Made by a program: the position numbers and the translations under genes
Assembly (NCBI GenBank): GCA_903924005.1
Contig: CAIXZV010000531.1
Location: forward strand, 1 to 9,154
From: an uncultured Chloroflexota bacterium
GTDB lineage: Bacteria; Chloroflexota; Limnocylindria; Limnocylindrales; CSP1-4
Reading direction: 5' to 3'
DNA: 9,154 nucleotides
The notes under the pieces: model-generated
What the model saw: the letters and a program-made list of their open reading frames with translations, nothing else
Database searches by the model: none
What the model was told of the DNA's origin: nothing
In this document: piece by piece, positions 1-5,553 of the stretch
Position numbering within the stretch: the first letter of the stretch is position 1
Layout: the number at the start of each line of letters is the position of its first letter

Positions 1-303
1 AGCCGCGGCCAGACCTACGTGAGCCCGGCGATCGTCACCCGGATGGTCAACACCTACGTCCTGCGCTCACCCGAGGGCTCGCTCGAGGACGCGTACGACA
101 CGCTGTCCGACCGCGAGAAGGAGGTCCTCCTCCTGGCGGCCGTCGGGCACACCAACCGCGAGATCGCGAAGGTGTTCCACCTCTCCGAGCAGACGGTCCA
201 CAACTACCGCGCGAACATCATGGAGAAGCTGGGCTTCCACGACCGGACCGAACTGCTCAAGTTCGCCATCCGGCGCGGGATCATCAGCATCGCGGACCTG
301 TAG
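1..303 (+). CDS. NarL/LuxR-family response regulator, C-terminal part (5' end outside window)
   Basis: The frame is open from base 1 to the TAG at 301-303, giving 100 residues. The first residues (TYVSPAIVTRMV) look like the tail of the receiver domain and linker of NarL-type regulators. A LuxR/GerE helix-turn-helix follows at about residues 34-95: LSDREKEVLLLAAVGHTNREI, then the recognition-helix region LSEQTVHNYRANIMEKLG. The receiver domain with its phospho-acceptor Asp lies to the left of the window, so its presence is inferred from family architecture. An internal ATG at 43 and a GTG at 28 exist, but coding similarity runs through to base 1, so this is a truncated gene and not a 94-residue protein. 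Family role: DNA-binding transcription regulator activated by a partner kinase. The kinase at 1904-3565 is a possible partner but is not in the same operon. Confidence 0.9.
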   Translation, partial: SRGQTYVSPAIVTRMVNTYVLRSPEGSLEDAYDTLSDREKEVLLLAAVGHTNREIAKVFHLSEQTVHNYRANIMEKLGFHDRTELLKFAIRRGIISIADL

Positions 304-314
304 AAGGCCAAATC

Positions 315-352
315 CTGCCAGAGGTTGGCAGCTCCGGCCCGACGGCGGCCGG
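315..352 (-). terminator. Weak hairpins between convergent genes
   Basis: The 57-nt gap between the two convergent stop codons holds two small inverted repeats: CTGCCA/TGGCAG (315-320 and 326-331, 5-nt loop) and CCGGCC/GGCCGG (334-339 and 347-352). Read on the minus strand, the first is followed by GATTTGG, a poor U-tract, so it could end the thioredoxin gene transcript. On the plus strand there is no T-run. The assignment is tentative. Confidence 0.3.
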
Positions 353-360
353 CCCCGCGG

Positions 361-1815
361 CTACTTCACAGCGTCGATGGCTGCCAGCACCTTTGCCACG
401 TCCAGCGTCCCGCTGAAGCGCGTGACCTCCTTGTTGCCGGCCCGGATGATGACGGCCGGCGCCTCGGACAACAGGATGGACTGACCCTGCGCCGTCTCCG
501 TGGTCACCAGTGAGGCCATCGCCGGGTTCGCCAGACAGGTGTTGAGCGCATCGATGTCCAGCCCCAGGCGCGCACCAAGACGCAGCAGGTTGCGCGTGAT
601 GAAGATCCCCTGGCCTGGGCCCTGCGCGGACACCGCAAGCACGTCATGGACAAACCACGACTGGCCGTTCTGGTTGGCCGTGCAGCGGACCATCACGGCC
701 GCCGCAACCGACTCAGCTCCGCCGAGTGCCAGGTCGTGCAGCTCTAGGCGTACTTTGCCCGCGGCAATGCGGGTCCGGAGCCCGGGTTCAAGGTCATTTG
801 GTAGCGCTGCCATGTCCGCAACCTGGTAGTCGCCCCAAAGCTGGACGGTCACGGGCGCTGTCTTTGCGCCCGCCTCGAGACCCGTCGTGGCGGTGCCGCT
901 CCACGGATCGCCTGACGGCGCAGCGGTTGGGATGGGCGCGGGCGTCACGCCAGCGGCTGCTGACTTGGCAGCGGCGTCAATCGCCGCTAGAAACGTTGAT
1001 GCGTCTGTCCCGCCCAGCAGGCGCTGCCCTGCAAGATCGATCGTCGGCGTGGAGCGGACCCCGGATCGCACACCGGCGGACGTGTCTGCAAGCACCTTGG
1101 TGAACACGTCGTCACGGGCGATGCAGGTGGTGTACGCCGCGGCGTCAACGCCAACCGATGCTGCGATCGCCGCCAGATTGGCGGGCGCAAACGCACCCTG
1201 GTTCTCGCCGGCCTGAGCCGCATACACGGCATCGTGCATCGGCCAGTAGCGCGACTGCTCGCCGGCACACCGGACCGCAATGGCAGCATCAAGCGACTCG
1301 GTGCCGAGGAACGCGTAGTCGCGGTGCAGGACGGACACCGTCCCGTCGGCGATGCGCGAGACCAGTTGGGGCAGCACGGCGGTCGCAAACTTCGCGCAGA
1401 ACGGGCACTGGAAGTCTGCCCAATACACGAGTTGCACCTTGGCGTCTGCGCGGCCAAGCAGCGAACCGTCCGACGGCAGCGACGCGTACCACGCCGCTCC
1501 CGGGGTGACCACCGCACCCGACGGCGCAGGCGAGGAGCCCGCAGGCAACCCCGAAGCCGATGGCGCGGTTGCGCGGCCGACACCGATGCCGGCCCCAAAC
1601 GCCAGCACGAGGGCGAGGCCGATGGTGGCGAGGCCCGCAAGCCGGTTCTGGGTCCTGCGCGCTCCGCCCCGTTGATCGGTTGGCGGCTCCGGCAGGACGT
1701 CAGCGCCAAACGCCGGCACATAGGGGACGCCGGGGGCAAACGGGGCCGGCGGCCACAGAGGGGCGGGCTGGACGTTGTCGGACTCGGGTCCGGCGAAGGG
1801 CTCGGTGGGCTGCAT
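361..1815 (-). CDS. Membrane-anchored protein with two DsbA-like thioredoxin domains, second one lacking CXXC
   Basis: 484 residues. A proline-rich cytoplasmic N-terminus (1-50) is followed by a basic stretch and one membrane helix (about 58-79, LAGLATIGLALVLAFGAG), then a Pro/Ala/Ser linker and two similar extracytoplasmic domains. Domain 1 (about 115-283) has YWADFQCPFC with the redox CXXC at 137-140, a second Cys pair (C183, C231) and a cis-Pro loop STPTID; this fits the Thioredoxin_4/DsbA-like disulfide oxidoreductases. Domain 2 (about 312-482) aligns with it (VQLWGDYQ against VQLVYWADFQ, VRCTANQ against VRCAGEQ, TCLAN against TCIAR) but has VADM where CPFC would be; it keeps the Cys pair (C378, C427) and the loop Pro (SEAPAVI). 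The ATG at 1815-1813 was chosen because the 69 codons upstream have no domain content and run into the divergent kinase gene. No strong Shine-Dalgarno is visible. Likely role: thiol oxidation or isomerisation, or reductant delivery, on the outer face of the membrane. The substrate is unknown. Confidence 0.85.
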   Translation of the reverse strand: MQPTEPFAGPESDNVQPAPLWPPAPFAPGVPYVPAFGADVLPEPPTDQRGGARRTQNRLAGLATIGLALVLAFGAGIGVGRATAPSASGLPAGSSPAPSGAVVTPGAAWYASLPSDGSLLGRADAKVQLVYWADFQCPFCAKFATAVLPQLVSRIADGTVSVLHRDYAFLGTESLDAAIAVRCAGEQSRYWPMHDAVYAAQAGENQGAFAPANLAAIAASVGVDAAAYTTCIARDDVFTKVLADTSAGVRSGVRSTPTIDLAGQRLLGGTDASTFLAAIDAAAKSAAAGVTPAPIPTAAPSGDPWSGTATTGLEAGAKTAPVTVQLWGDYQVADMAALPNDLEPGLRTRIAAGKVRLELHDLALGGAESVAAAVMVRCTANQNGQSWFVHDVLAVSAQGPGQGIFITRNLLRLGARLGLDIDALNTCLANPAMASLVTTETAQGQSILLSEAPAVIIRAGNKEVTRFSGTLDVAKVLAAIDAVK

Positions 1816-1903
1816 CTGTCCATGGTGCCCGATGTGTCCGGACGATGCGCTTCGGCGCGCAATTCGGCGCTGCGTTTCGGAGCGCCCGACGCATACTGCG
1901 GAC
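1816..1903. promoter_or_regulatory. Divergent promoter region between thioredoxin-domain gene and sensor kinase
   Basis: 88 bp separate two divergent start codons, so promoters for both genes should lie here. On the plus strand CATACT at 1892-1897 matches the -10 consensus at 4 of 6 positions and ends 6 nt before the kinase ATG, which would suit a leaderless transcript. No convincing -35 element is seen. No clear minus-strand promoter was found. Confidence 0.35.
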
Positions 1904-3565
1904 ATGGCCGCTGCCGATCCGCAACCCATATCGCCGTCCGACGAGGCGCGCGAGCACCGCCACCGGACAAGCCTCCTTGCCCTTGCCAGTTCGCTTGGCG
2001 AACCGCTGGAGCCCGACGGCATCGCCCTGCGGATCCTCGACAGCGCAAGCGAGGTGCTTGGCGCCCGTCACGCCCTCGTGTACGTGGTGGAGCCGGACGG
2101 TCGCTCGCTGCGGCTGCTGGTCTCGCGTTCGTTTGGCCCGGTGGTTGCCGCCGCCTGGACCACCATCCCCCTCGATGCCGATGTGCCCGCATCGGCGGCC
2201 GTCCGGACCAGCCACATGGTGATCCACCCATCGGCGGCCGCGCGCGCGGGCCAGTTCCGGGGTCTGGCAGGTTCGGGCAGGCCAGTTTCGGCGTACGAGG
2301 CCTCGGCGGCCGTTCCGATGATCTTTGAGGGGCGGGCCGTCGGCGTCATGCTGCTGGGCTGGGATGGCGCTCGCGCTCTGGATGAGGCAGATCGCGCGTT
2401 CCTGCGGATGCTCGTGGCGCAAGCCGCCCAGGCCCTTGAGCGTGCCCGGCTGCTCGCGGCCGTCCGAGACCGCGACGAGCGTCTGCAGCTGGCCCTTGCC
2501 GCGTCGCGCACCTGGCTGTGGGAGATGGACATCGCCACGGAGCAGCTTGTGTGGCTGCCGGAGCCCGGTCCGGCGTCTGGCGTGCCAACCACGACGCGCG
2601 ACTGGCTCGCCATCATCAATCCCGCTGACGGCCTGGGTATCCGCGGGGCTTTCGAAGACGCCCTGCGCGGCGCCGCACCCCTGGATGTCGAGGTCAAACT
2701 GGACCTCCCGAGCGGGGGCGAACGCTGGTTCGCCGCGTACGGCCGCGCCGTCCCCGACGCTCACGGCCGGCCAGTCCGTCTGGTGGGCAGCGCGCGCGAC
2801 ATCACCGAGCGCAAGATGGCCGAACGTGAGCTTGAGCGGCGGCTGGCCACGCGGGCGGAGTCAGCACGTCTGCGAGAGGCGTTTGTAGCGGTGGTCAGCC
2901 ACGAGCTCCGCACGCCGATCACCACAATCTTTGGTGGCACCCGCGTCTTGGCGTCGCACTGGCGCACCATGGACGACGAAGGCCGCGAGACGCTGCTTGC
3001 GGACGTCGCGGACGAGGCGGACCGCCTCTACCGCCTGACCGAGGACATCATCGTGCTCACCCGCGCGGAGCACGGGCCTCTGGACGTGGGTGACGAGCCT
3101 GTGCACCTTGGCTGGGCGCTGGATCGGGCGCTCGTTGGATTGCGTGCGCGGCGGCCGGGGGCGCGCTTCGAGGTGCGCGTGCCCGGGGATTTGCCCGTGG
3201 TGCGGGGCGACGAGATGTACCTCGAGCACGTCTTGCGCAACCTGCTGGACAACGCCGCCAAGTACGGAGGGGCTGGCTCCACGGCACAGGTCACGGCGGT
3301 TGCCCATCCGGAGACCGACACGGTGGTCGTTCGGGTGGAAGACGAGGGCCCGGGCATCGACGAGACGGAAGCCGAGCGCTTGTTCGGGCTCTTCTACCGG
3401 TCGCCCGCCGTGGCGGAAACCGTGCCGGGCGCCGGCATCGGCCTCTTCGTGTGCCGACGGCTGGTGGAGGCCATGGGCGGCTCCATCGAGGGCCACAACC
3501 GGCCCGGCGGCGGTGCTGTCTTCACGGTCCGCCTGCCGCTCCACGGGTCCGACACCGACGGCTGA
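1904..3565 (+). CDS. Sensor histidine kinase, GAF-PAS-HisKA-HATPase_c, no membrane helices
   Basis: 553 residues. A GAF-like domain covers about 20-180 (starts LALASSLGEPLEPDGIALRI, ends RAFLRMLVAQAAQALERAR). A divergent PAS fold with C-terminal PAC-like segment covers about 192-305 (LQLALAASRTWLWEMD, ending RLVGSARDITERK). The dimerisation/phospho-acceptor domain has the H-box VVSHELRTPIT with H333. The ATPase domain shows the N-box (LRNLLDNAAKYG, N446 and N450), G1 (DEGPGID from D480), F-box (FGLFYRS) and G2 (GAGIGLFVCRRLV from G509), so all catalytic motifs are present. There is no hydrophobic span long enough for a membrane helix, so it is probably cytosolic, sensing an internal signal through GAF or PAS. 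The ATG at 1904 was chosen because an earlier in-frame ATG at 1775 would overlap the divergent gene and adds no domain sequence. No Shine-Dalgarno is visible. The partner regulator is unknown; the regulator ending at 303 is the nearest. Confidence 0.92.
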   Translation: MAAADPQPISPSDEAREHRHRTSLLALASSLGEPLEPDGIALRILDSASEVLGARHALVYVVEPDGRSLRLLVSRSFGPVVAAAWTTIPLDADVPASAAVRTSHMVIHPSAAARAGQFRGLAGSGRPVSAYEASAAVPMIFEGRAVGVMLLGWDGARALDEADRAFLRMLVAQAAQALERARLLAAVRDRDERLQLALAASRTWLWEMDIATEQLVWLPEPGPASGVPTTTRDWLAIINPADGLGIRGAFEDALRGAAPLDVEVKLDLPSGGERWFAAYGRAVPDAHGRPVRLVGSARDITERKMAERELERRLATRAESARLREAFVAVVSHELRTPITTIFGGTRVLASHWRTMDDEGRETLLADVADEADRLYRLTEDIIVLTRAEHGPLDVGDEPVHLGWALDRALVGLRARRPGARFEVRVPGDLPVVRGDEMYLEHVLRNLLDNAAKYGGAGSTAQVTAVAHPETDTVVVRVEDEGPGIDETEAERLFGLFYRSPAVAETVPGAGIGLFVCRRLVEAMGGSIEGHNRPGGGAVFTVRLPLHGSDTDG

Positions 3566-3588
3566 CGCGCCGCGGCCGGTGCCGGTGC

Positions 3589-3667
3589 CGGTGCCGCGGC
3601 CCGAGTACCGGTGCCGCGGCCGGAGTACCGGTGCCGCGGCCGGAGTACCGGTGCCGCGGCCGGAGTA
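3589..3667. repeat. 20-bp direct tandem repeat, about 4 copies
   Basis: The unit is CGGAGTACCGGTGCCGCGGC. Copies lie at 3601-3620 (one mismatch, CCG for CGG at the start), 3621-3640 and 3641-3660 (identical), with a 12-nt partial copy before (3589-3600) and a 7-nt partial copy after (3661-3667). The unit contains the palindromes ACCGGT, CCGCGG and (across the junction) CGGCCG. It begins 23 bp after the kinase stop and runs directly into the first copy of the palindrome described at 3666. Near-identity suggests recent slippage or recombination. No function is evident. Confidence 0.9.
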
Positions 3668-3684
3668 TCACCGCTCGTGATAAT
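3666..3684 (+). promoter_or_regulatory. Palindrome copy 1 upstream of pnt (possible operator)
   Basis: TATCAC (3666-3671), CGCTC, GTGATA (3677-3682), then AT. The two arms are perfect inverted repeats around a 5-nt asymmetric centre. It is 360 bp upstream of the pntAA start. The following bases (CGCCACCGAT) resemble those next to copy 3 (TGCCAGCAAT), so similarity extends beyond the palindrome. A protein-binding site is inferred; no known regulator's consensus was recognised. Confidence 0.5.
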
Positions 3685-3754
3685 CGCCACCGATTGCGGC
3701 GGCCGCGCAGTCCGCGACCGGTGCGGCGGGGTCTTCGGACGCCCTAACCGCGCG

Positions 3755-3773
3755 GATTATCACCGCTCGTGAT
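3755..3773 (+). promoter_or_regulatory. Palindrome copy 2 upstream of pnt (possible operator)
   Basis: GATTATCAC, CGCTC, GTGAT: the same centre and arms as copy 1 and in the same orientation, with the outer extension GATTATCAC on its left arm mirroring GTGATAATC on the right arm of copy 1. The centre-to-centre distance from copy 1 is 92 bp. Confidence 0.5.
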
Positions 3774-3858
3774 GCGGCGGCCACTCCAAGGCGGGATCGG
3801 GCGGGTGGCACCGTCCGCAGGCCCGCGAAGACGCGGCGCGGGCACGAGATTGCTGGCA

Positions 3859-3876
3859 ATTATCACGAGCGGTGAT
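3859..3876 (-). promoter_or_regulatory. Palindrome copy 3, inverted (possible operator)
   Basis: ATTATCAC, GAGCG, GTGAT on the plus strand, the exact reverse complement of bases 3667-3684 (18 of 18). The centre is 103 bp from copy 2 and 175 bp upstream of the pntAA ATG. Because the asymmetric centre (CGCTC/GAGCG) is conserved in all three copies, the element has a direction, and this copy points the other way. Confidence 0.5.
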
Positions 3877-3991
3877 GAGGCGACAGAGGCGACAGGGGCG
3901 ACGGCAGGCGGCACGGCAGGGGCGAAGAGCCGCCGCGGCGGTGATGCCCGATTGCGACTGGAGCGCAACCGAGCAGGCCGTGACCCTCCGG

Positions 3992-4020
3992 TACACTGCC
4001 GCATCTACCAATCGATACAT
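3992..4020 (+). promoter_or_regulatory. Possible pnt promoter -10 elements
   Basis: In this GC-rich DNA two AT-richer hexamers stand out: TACACT at 3992-3997 (4 of 6 to TATAAT) and ATACAT at 4015-4020. Neither has a good -35 at normal spacing. Either could drive the pnt operon; the first would give a leader of about 40 nt before the ATG at 4044. Weak evidence. Confidence 0.3.
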
Positions 4021-4043
4021 GCCATTTGTTGGACGGTGATGCC

Positions 4044-5195
4044 ATGAAAGTCGGCGTCGCCAGGGAGTCTGCGGCCGGAGAACGGCGCGTCGCTCTGGTG
4101 CCCGAAGCGCTCGGCAAGCTAGCAGCTGTCGGGCTTGAGATCCTCGTCGAGGCCGGTGCAGGCGCCGGTGCGGCCATCCCAGATCAGGCGTTCACGGACG
4201 CCGGCGCTCGGATTGTCAGCACAGATGCCCTGTACGCCGAGAGCGAGGTCATCCTCCGGGTCCAGAAGCCAACAACCGCCGAGGTTGCCAGGCTGCGTTC
4301 CGGACAGGCCGTCGTTGGCCTGCTCCAGCCGCTGCTTGATCCCGCGCTCATGGGAACGCTCGCGGCCGCCGGCGTCACGTCGGTGAGCCTGGACGCGATC
4401 CCGCGCACCCTCTCGCGCGCCCAGACGATGGACGCGCTCAGCTCGCAGGCCAACGTGGGCGGCTACAAGGCCGTGCTGATTGCGGCGAACACCTACGGGC
4501 GCTACTTCCCGCTGCTGACCACTGCGGCCGGCACCGCGAAGCCCGCCAATGTGCTGATCCTCGGCATCGGCGTTGCAGGTCTGCAGGCCATCGGCACGGC
4601 CAAGCGCCTCGGCGCGGTCGTGTCGGCGTACGACGTGCGTCCCGAGACGGCGGAGCAGGCGGAGAGCCTTGGCGCAAAGTTCGTCAAGCTCAAGACGTCC
4701 ATCGACGCCACCGGCGCTGGCGGCTACGCCCGCGTCCTCACGCCCGAAGAGCAGGCGGCCCAGCAGGCCGAGCTCAACGGCGTCATCGCCAACCAGGACA
4801 TCGTGATCACCACGGCGCAGATCCCGGGGCGCAAGCCGCCGGTCCTCGTGACGGCGGACGCCGTGCGCGGCATGCGCTCGGGCTCCGTGATTGTGGACAT
4901 GGCCGCAAGCGCCCTCGGCGGCAACTGCGAGCTCAGCCAAGCCGGTCTGACGATCACCACCGACAACGGCGTGGTCATCGTGTCGCCGGAGAACCTGCCA
5001 GCCTCGATGCCGTCATCCGCCTCGCAGTTCTACGCGCGCAACATCTCCAACCTGCTGCTCAACATGGTCAAGGGCGGCGTCCTCGCCCTCGACTTCGAGG
5101 AGGAGGTCACCAAGGCCACCGTGATCACGCATGGCGGCGCAGTTGTCAGCGAGGCCGTGGCCAAGCTGCTTATGCCCGCGGGAGGCAACGCATGA
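4044..5195 (+). CDS. pntAA: Proton-translocating NAD(P) transhydrogenase, subunit alpha part 1 (NAD(H)-binding domain I)
   Basis: 383 residues, about the size of the separate alpha-1 subunit in Rhodospirillum rubrum (384). It is the peripheral cytoplasmic domain I that binds NAD(H) and passes hydride to NADP in domain III. Visible motifs: N-terminal MKVGVARESAAGERRVALVP; the RQD-loop region PRTLSRAQTMDALSSQ (120-135); a Rossmann turn GIGVAGLQAIGTAKRLGA (174-191) followed by the acidic YDVRPE expected for NAD preference; ITTAQIPGRKPPVLVT (255-270); and GGNCELS. The RQD segment reads RTLSRAQ, one residue longer than the RISRAQ of the E. coli/R. rubrum type. ATG 4044 was preferred to the in-frame TTG at 4026 because the family begins at MKVGV; only a weak GGACGG lies upstream. 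It is the first gene of the operon, overlapping pntAB by 4 nt (ATGA). Confidence 0.97.
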   Translation: MKVGVARESAAGERRVALVPEALGKLAAVGLEILVEAGAGAGAAIPDQAFTDAGARIVSTDALYAESEVILRVQKPTTAEVARLRSGQAVVGLLQPLLDPALMGTLAAAGVTSVSLDAIPRTLSRAQTMDALSSQANVGGYKAVLIAANTYGRYFPLLTTAAGTAKPANVLILGIGVAGLQAIGTAKRLGAVVSAYDVRPETAEQAESLGAKFVKLKTSIDATGAGGYARVLTPEEQAAQQAELNGVIANQDIVITTAQIPGRKPPVLVTADAVRGMRSGSVIVDMAASALGGNCELSQAGLTITTDNGVVIVSPENLPASMPSSASQFYARNISNLLLNMVKGGVLALDFEEEVTKATVITHGGAVVSEAVAKLLMPAGGNA

Positions 5196-5551
5196 ACGGA
5201 GACCCCGCGGTCACCAGCATGCCCATCGACCTTGCGTTCACGATCTTCGTGCTCGCGATCATGTGCGGTGTGGCGGTCATCTCCAAAGTTCCGGCCACGC
5301 TCCACACGCCGCTCATGTCGGGCGCCAACTCCATCCACGGCATCGTGCTGGTGGGCGCCATGATCATCGCCGTGACCGCCGACAACCCCGTGTCCTACGT
5401 CATCTCGTTCCTAGCCGTCGCCTTCGCCACGCTCAACGTGGTGGGCGGCTACGTGGTCACAGACCGGATGCTCCAGATGTTCCGAAAGCGCCCCGCAGCC
5501 GCCAAGCCCGCGGATCCCACGGCCGACAAGGCCAGCAAGGCGGAGGGCTGA
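5192..5551 (+). CDS. pntAB: Proton-translocating NAD(P) transhydrogenase, subunit alpha part 2 (membrane)
   Basis: 119 residues with three predicted membrane helices (about 14-32, 48-66, 68-90), matching the small membrane subunit that supplies part of the proton-conducting domain II. The family signature between helices 1 and 2 is present: KVPATLHTPLMSGANSIHGI. The C-terminus is a short charged Lys/Ala tail. Start ATG 5192 overlaps the pntAA stop (ATGA) and has a good Shine-Dalgarno GGGAGG at 5180-5185 with a 6-nt spacer, so translation is probably coupled to pntAA. An alternative start inside (MPIDLAF) would remove nine residues but lacks a comparable ribosome site. Confidence 0.96.
   Translation: MNGDPAVTSMPIDLAFTIFVLAIMCGVAVISKVPATLHTPLMSGANSIHGIVLVGAMIIAVTADNPVSYVISFLAVAFATLNVVGGYVVTDRMLQMFRKRPAAAKPADPTADKASKAEG
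5542..5547 (+). promoter_or_regulatory. Ribosome binding site fixing the GTG start of pntB
   Basis: GGAGGG lies inside the last codons of pntAB, 6 nt before GTG 5554. The same frame is open far upstream, through pntAB, so this site decides the start. Confidence 0.8.
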
Positions 5552-5553
5552 CC

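Larger units (their letters stand above)
3566..4043. other. 478-bp gene-free region between kinase and pnt operon
   Basis: No open frame here has convincing protein content. Short frames read as low-complexity Arg/Pro/Ala, and the main repeat unit is 20 bp long, which does not keep a reading frame. From left to right the block holds three GGTGCC hexamers (3578-3595), a 20-bp tandem repeat (3589-3667), three copies of a palindrome (3666-3876), a 9-bp tandem run (GAGGCGACA type, 3877-3903), and a possible promoter near 3992-4020. It is the upstream region of the pnt operon. Confidence 0.7.

Noticed and set aside
1816..2022. Upstream extension of the DsbA-like gene
   Set aside because: The extra 69 residues have no similarity to anything recognisable and overlap the kinase's N-terminal codons; ATG 1815 directly precedes the proline-rich region and membrane helix.
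987..2231. Second long minus-strand frame overlapping the DsbA-like gene
   Set aside because: It reads as low-complexity Arg/Ser/Pro sequence in the wrong frame of a gene with CPFC and a duplicated domain.
1234..2328. Long open frame on the plus strand across the thioredoxin gene and the kinase start
   Set aside because: The translation is Arg/Pro/Gly-rich with no domain, and both real genes under it have clear motifs. Long antisense frames are expected in very GC-rich DNA.
3589..3667. CRISPR array
   Set aside because: The repeats are directly contiguous, 20 bp long and without spacers.
3666..3876. Fur/Zur-type boxes (they contain GATAAT and ATTATC)
   Set aside because: In Fur-type sites the halves read TGATAAT-N-ATTATCA; here the order is opposite (ATTATCA, 7 nt, TGATAAT) with a conserved GC-rich centre.
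5131..5553. Upstream extension of pntB in the same frame
   Set aside because: The residues before 5554 are an Arg/His-rich reading of pntAB in another frame; GTG 5554 has a strong ribosome site and begins at the family's usual N-terminus.
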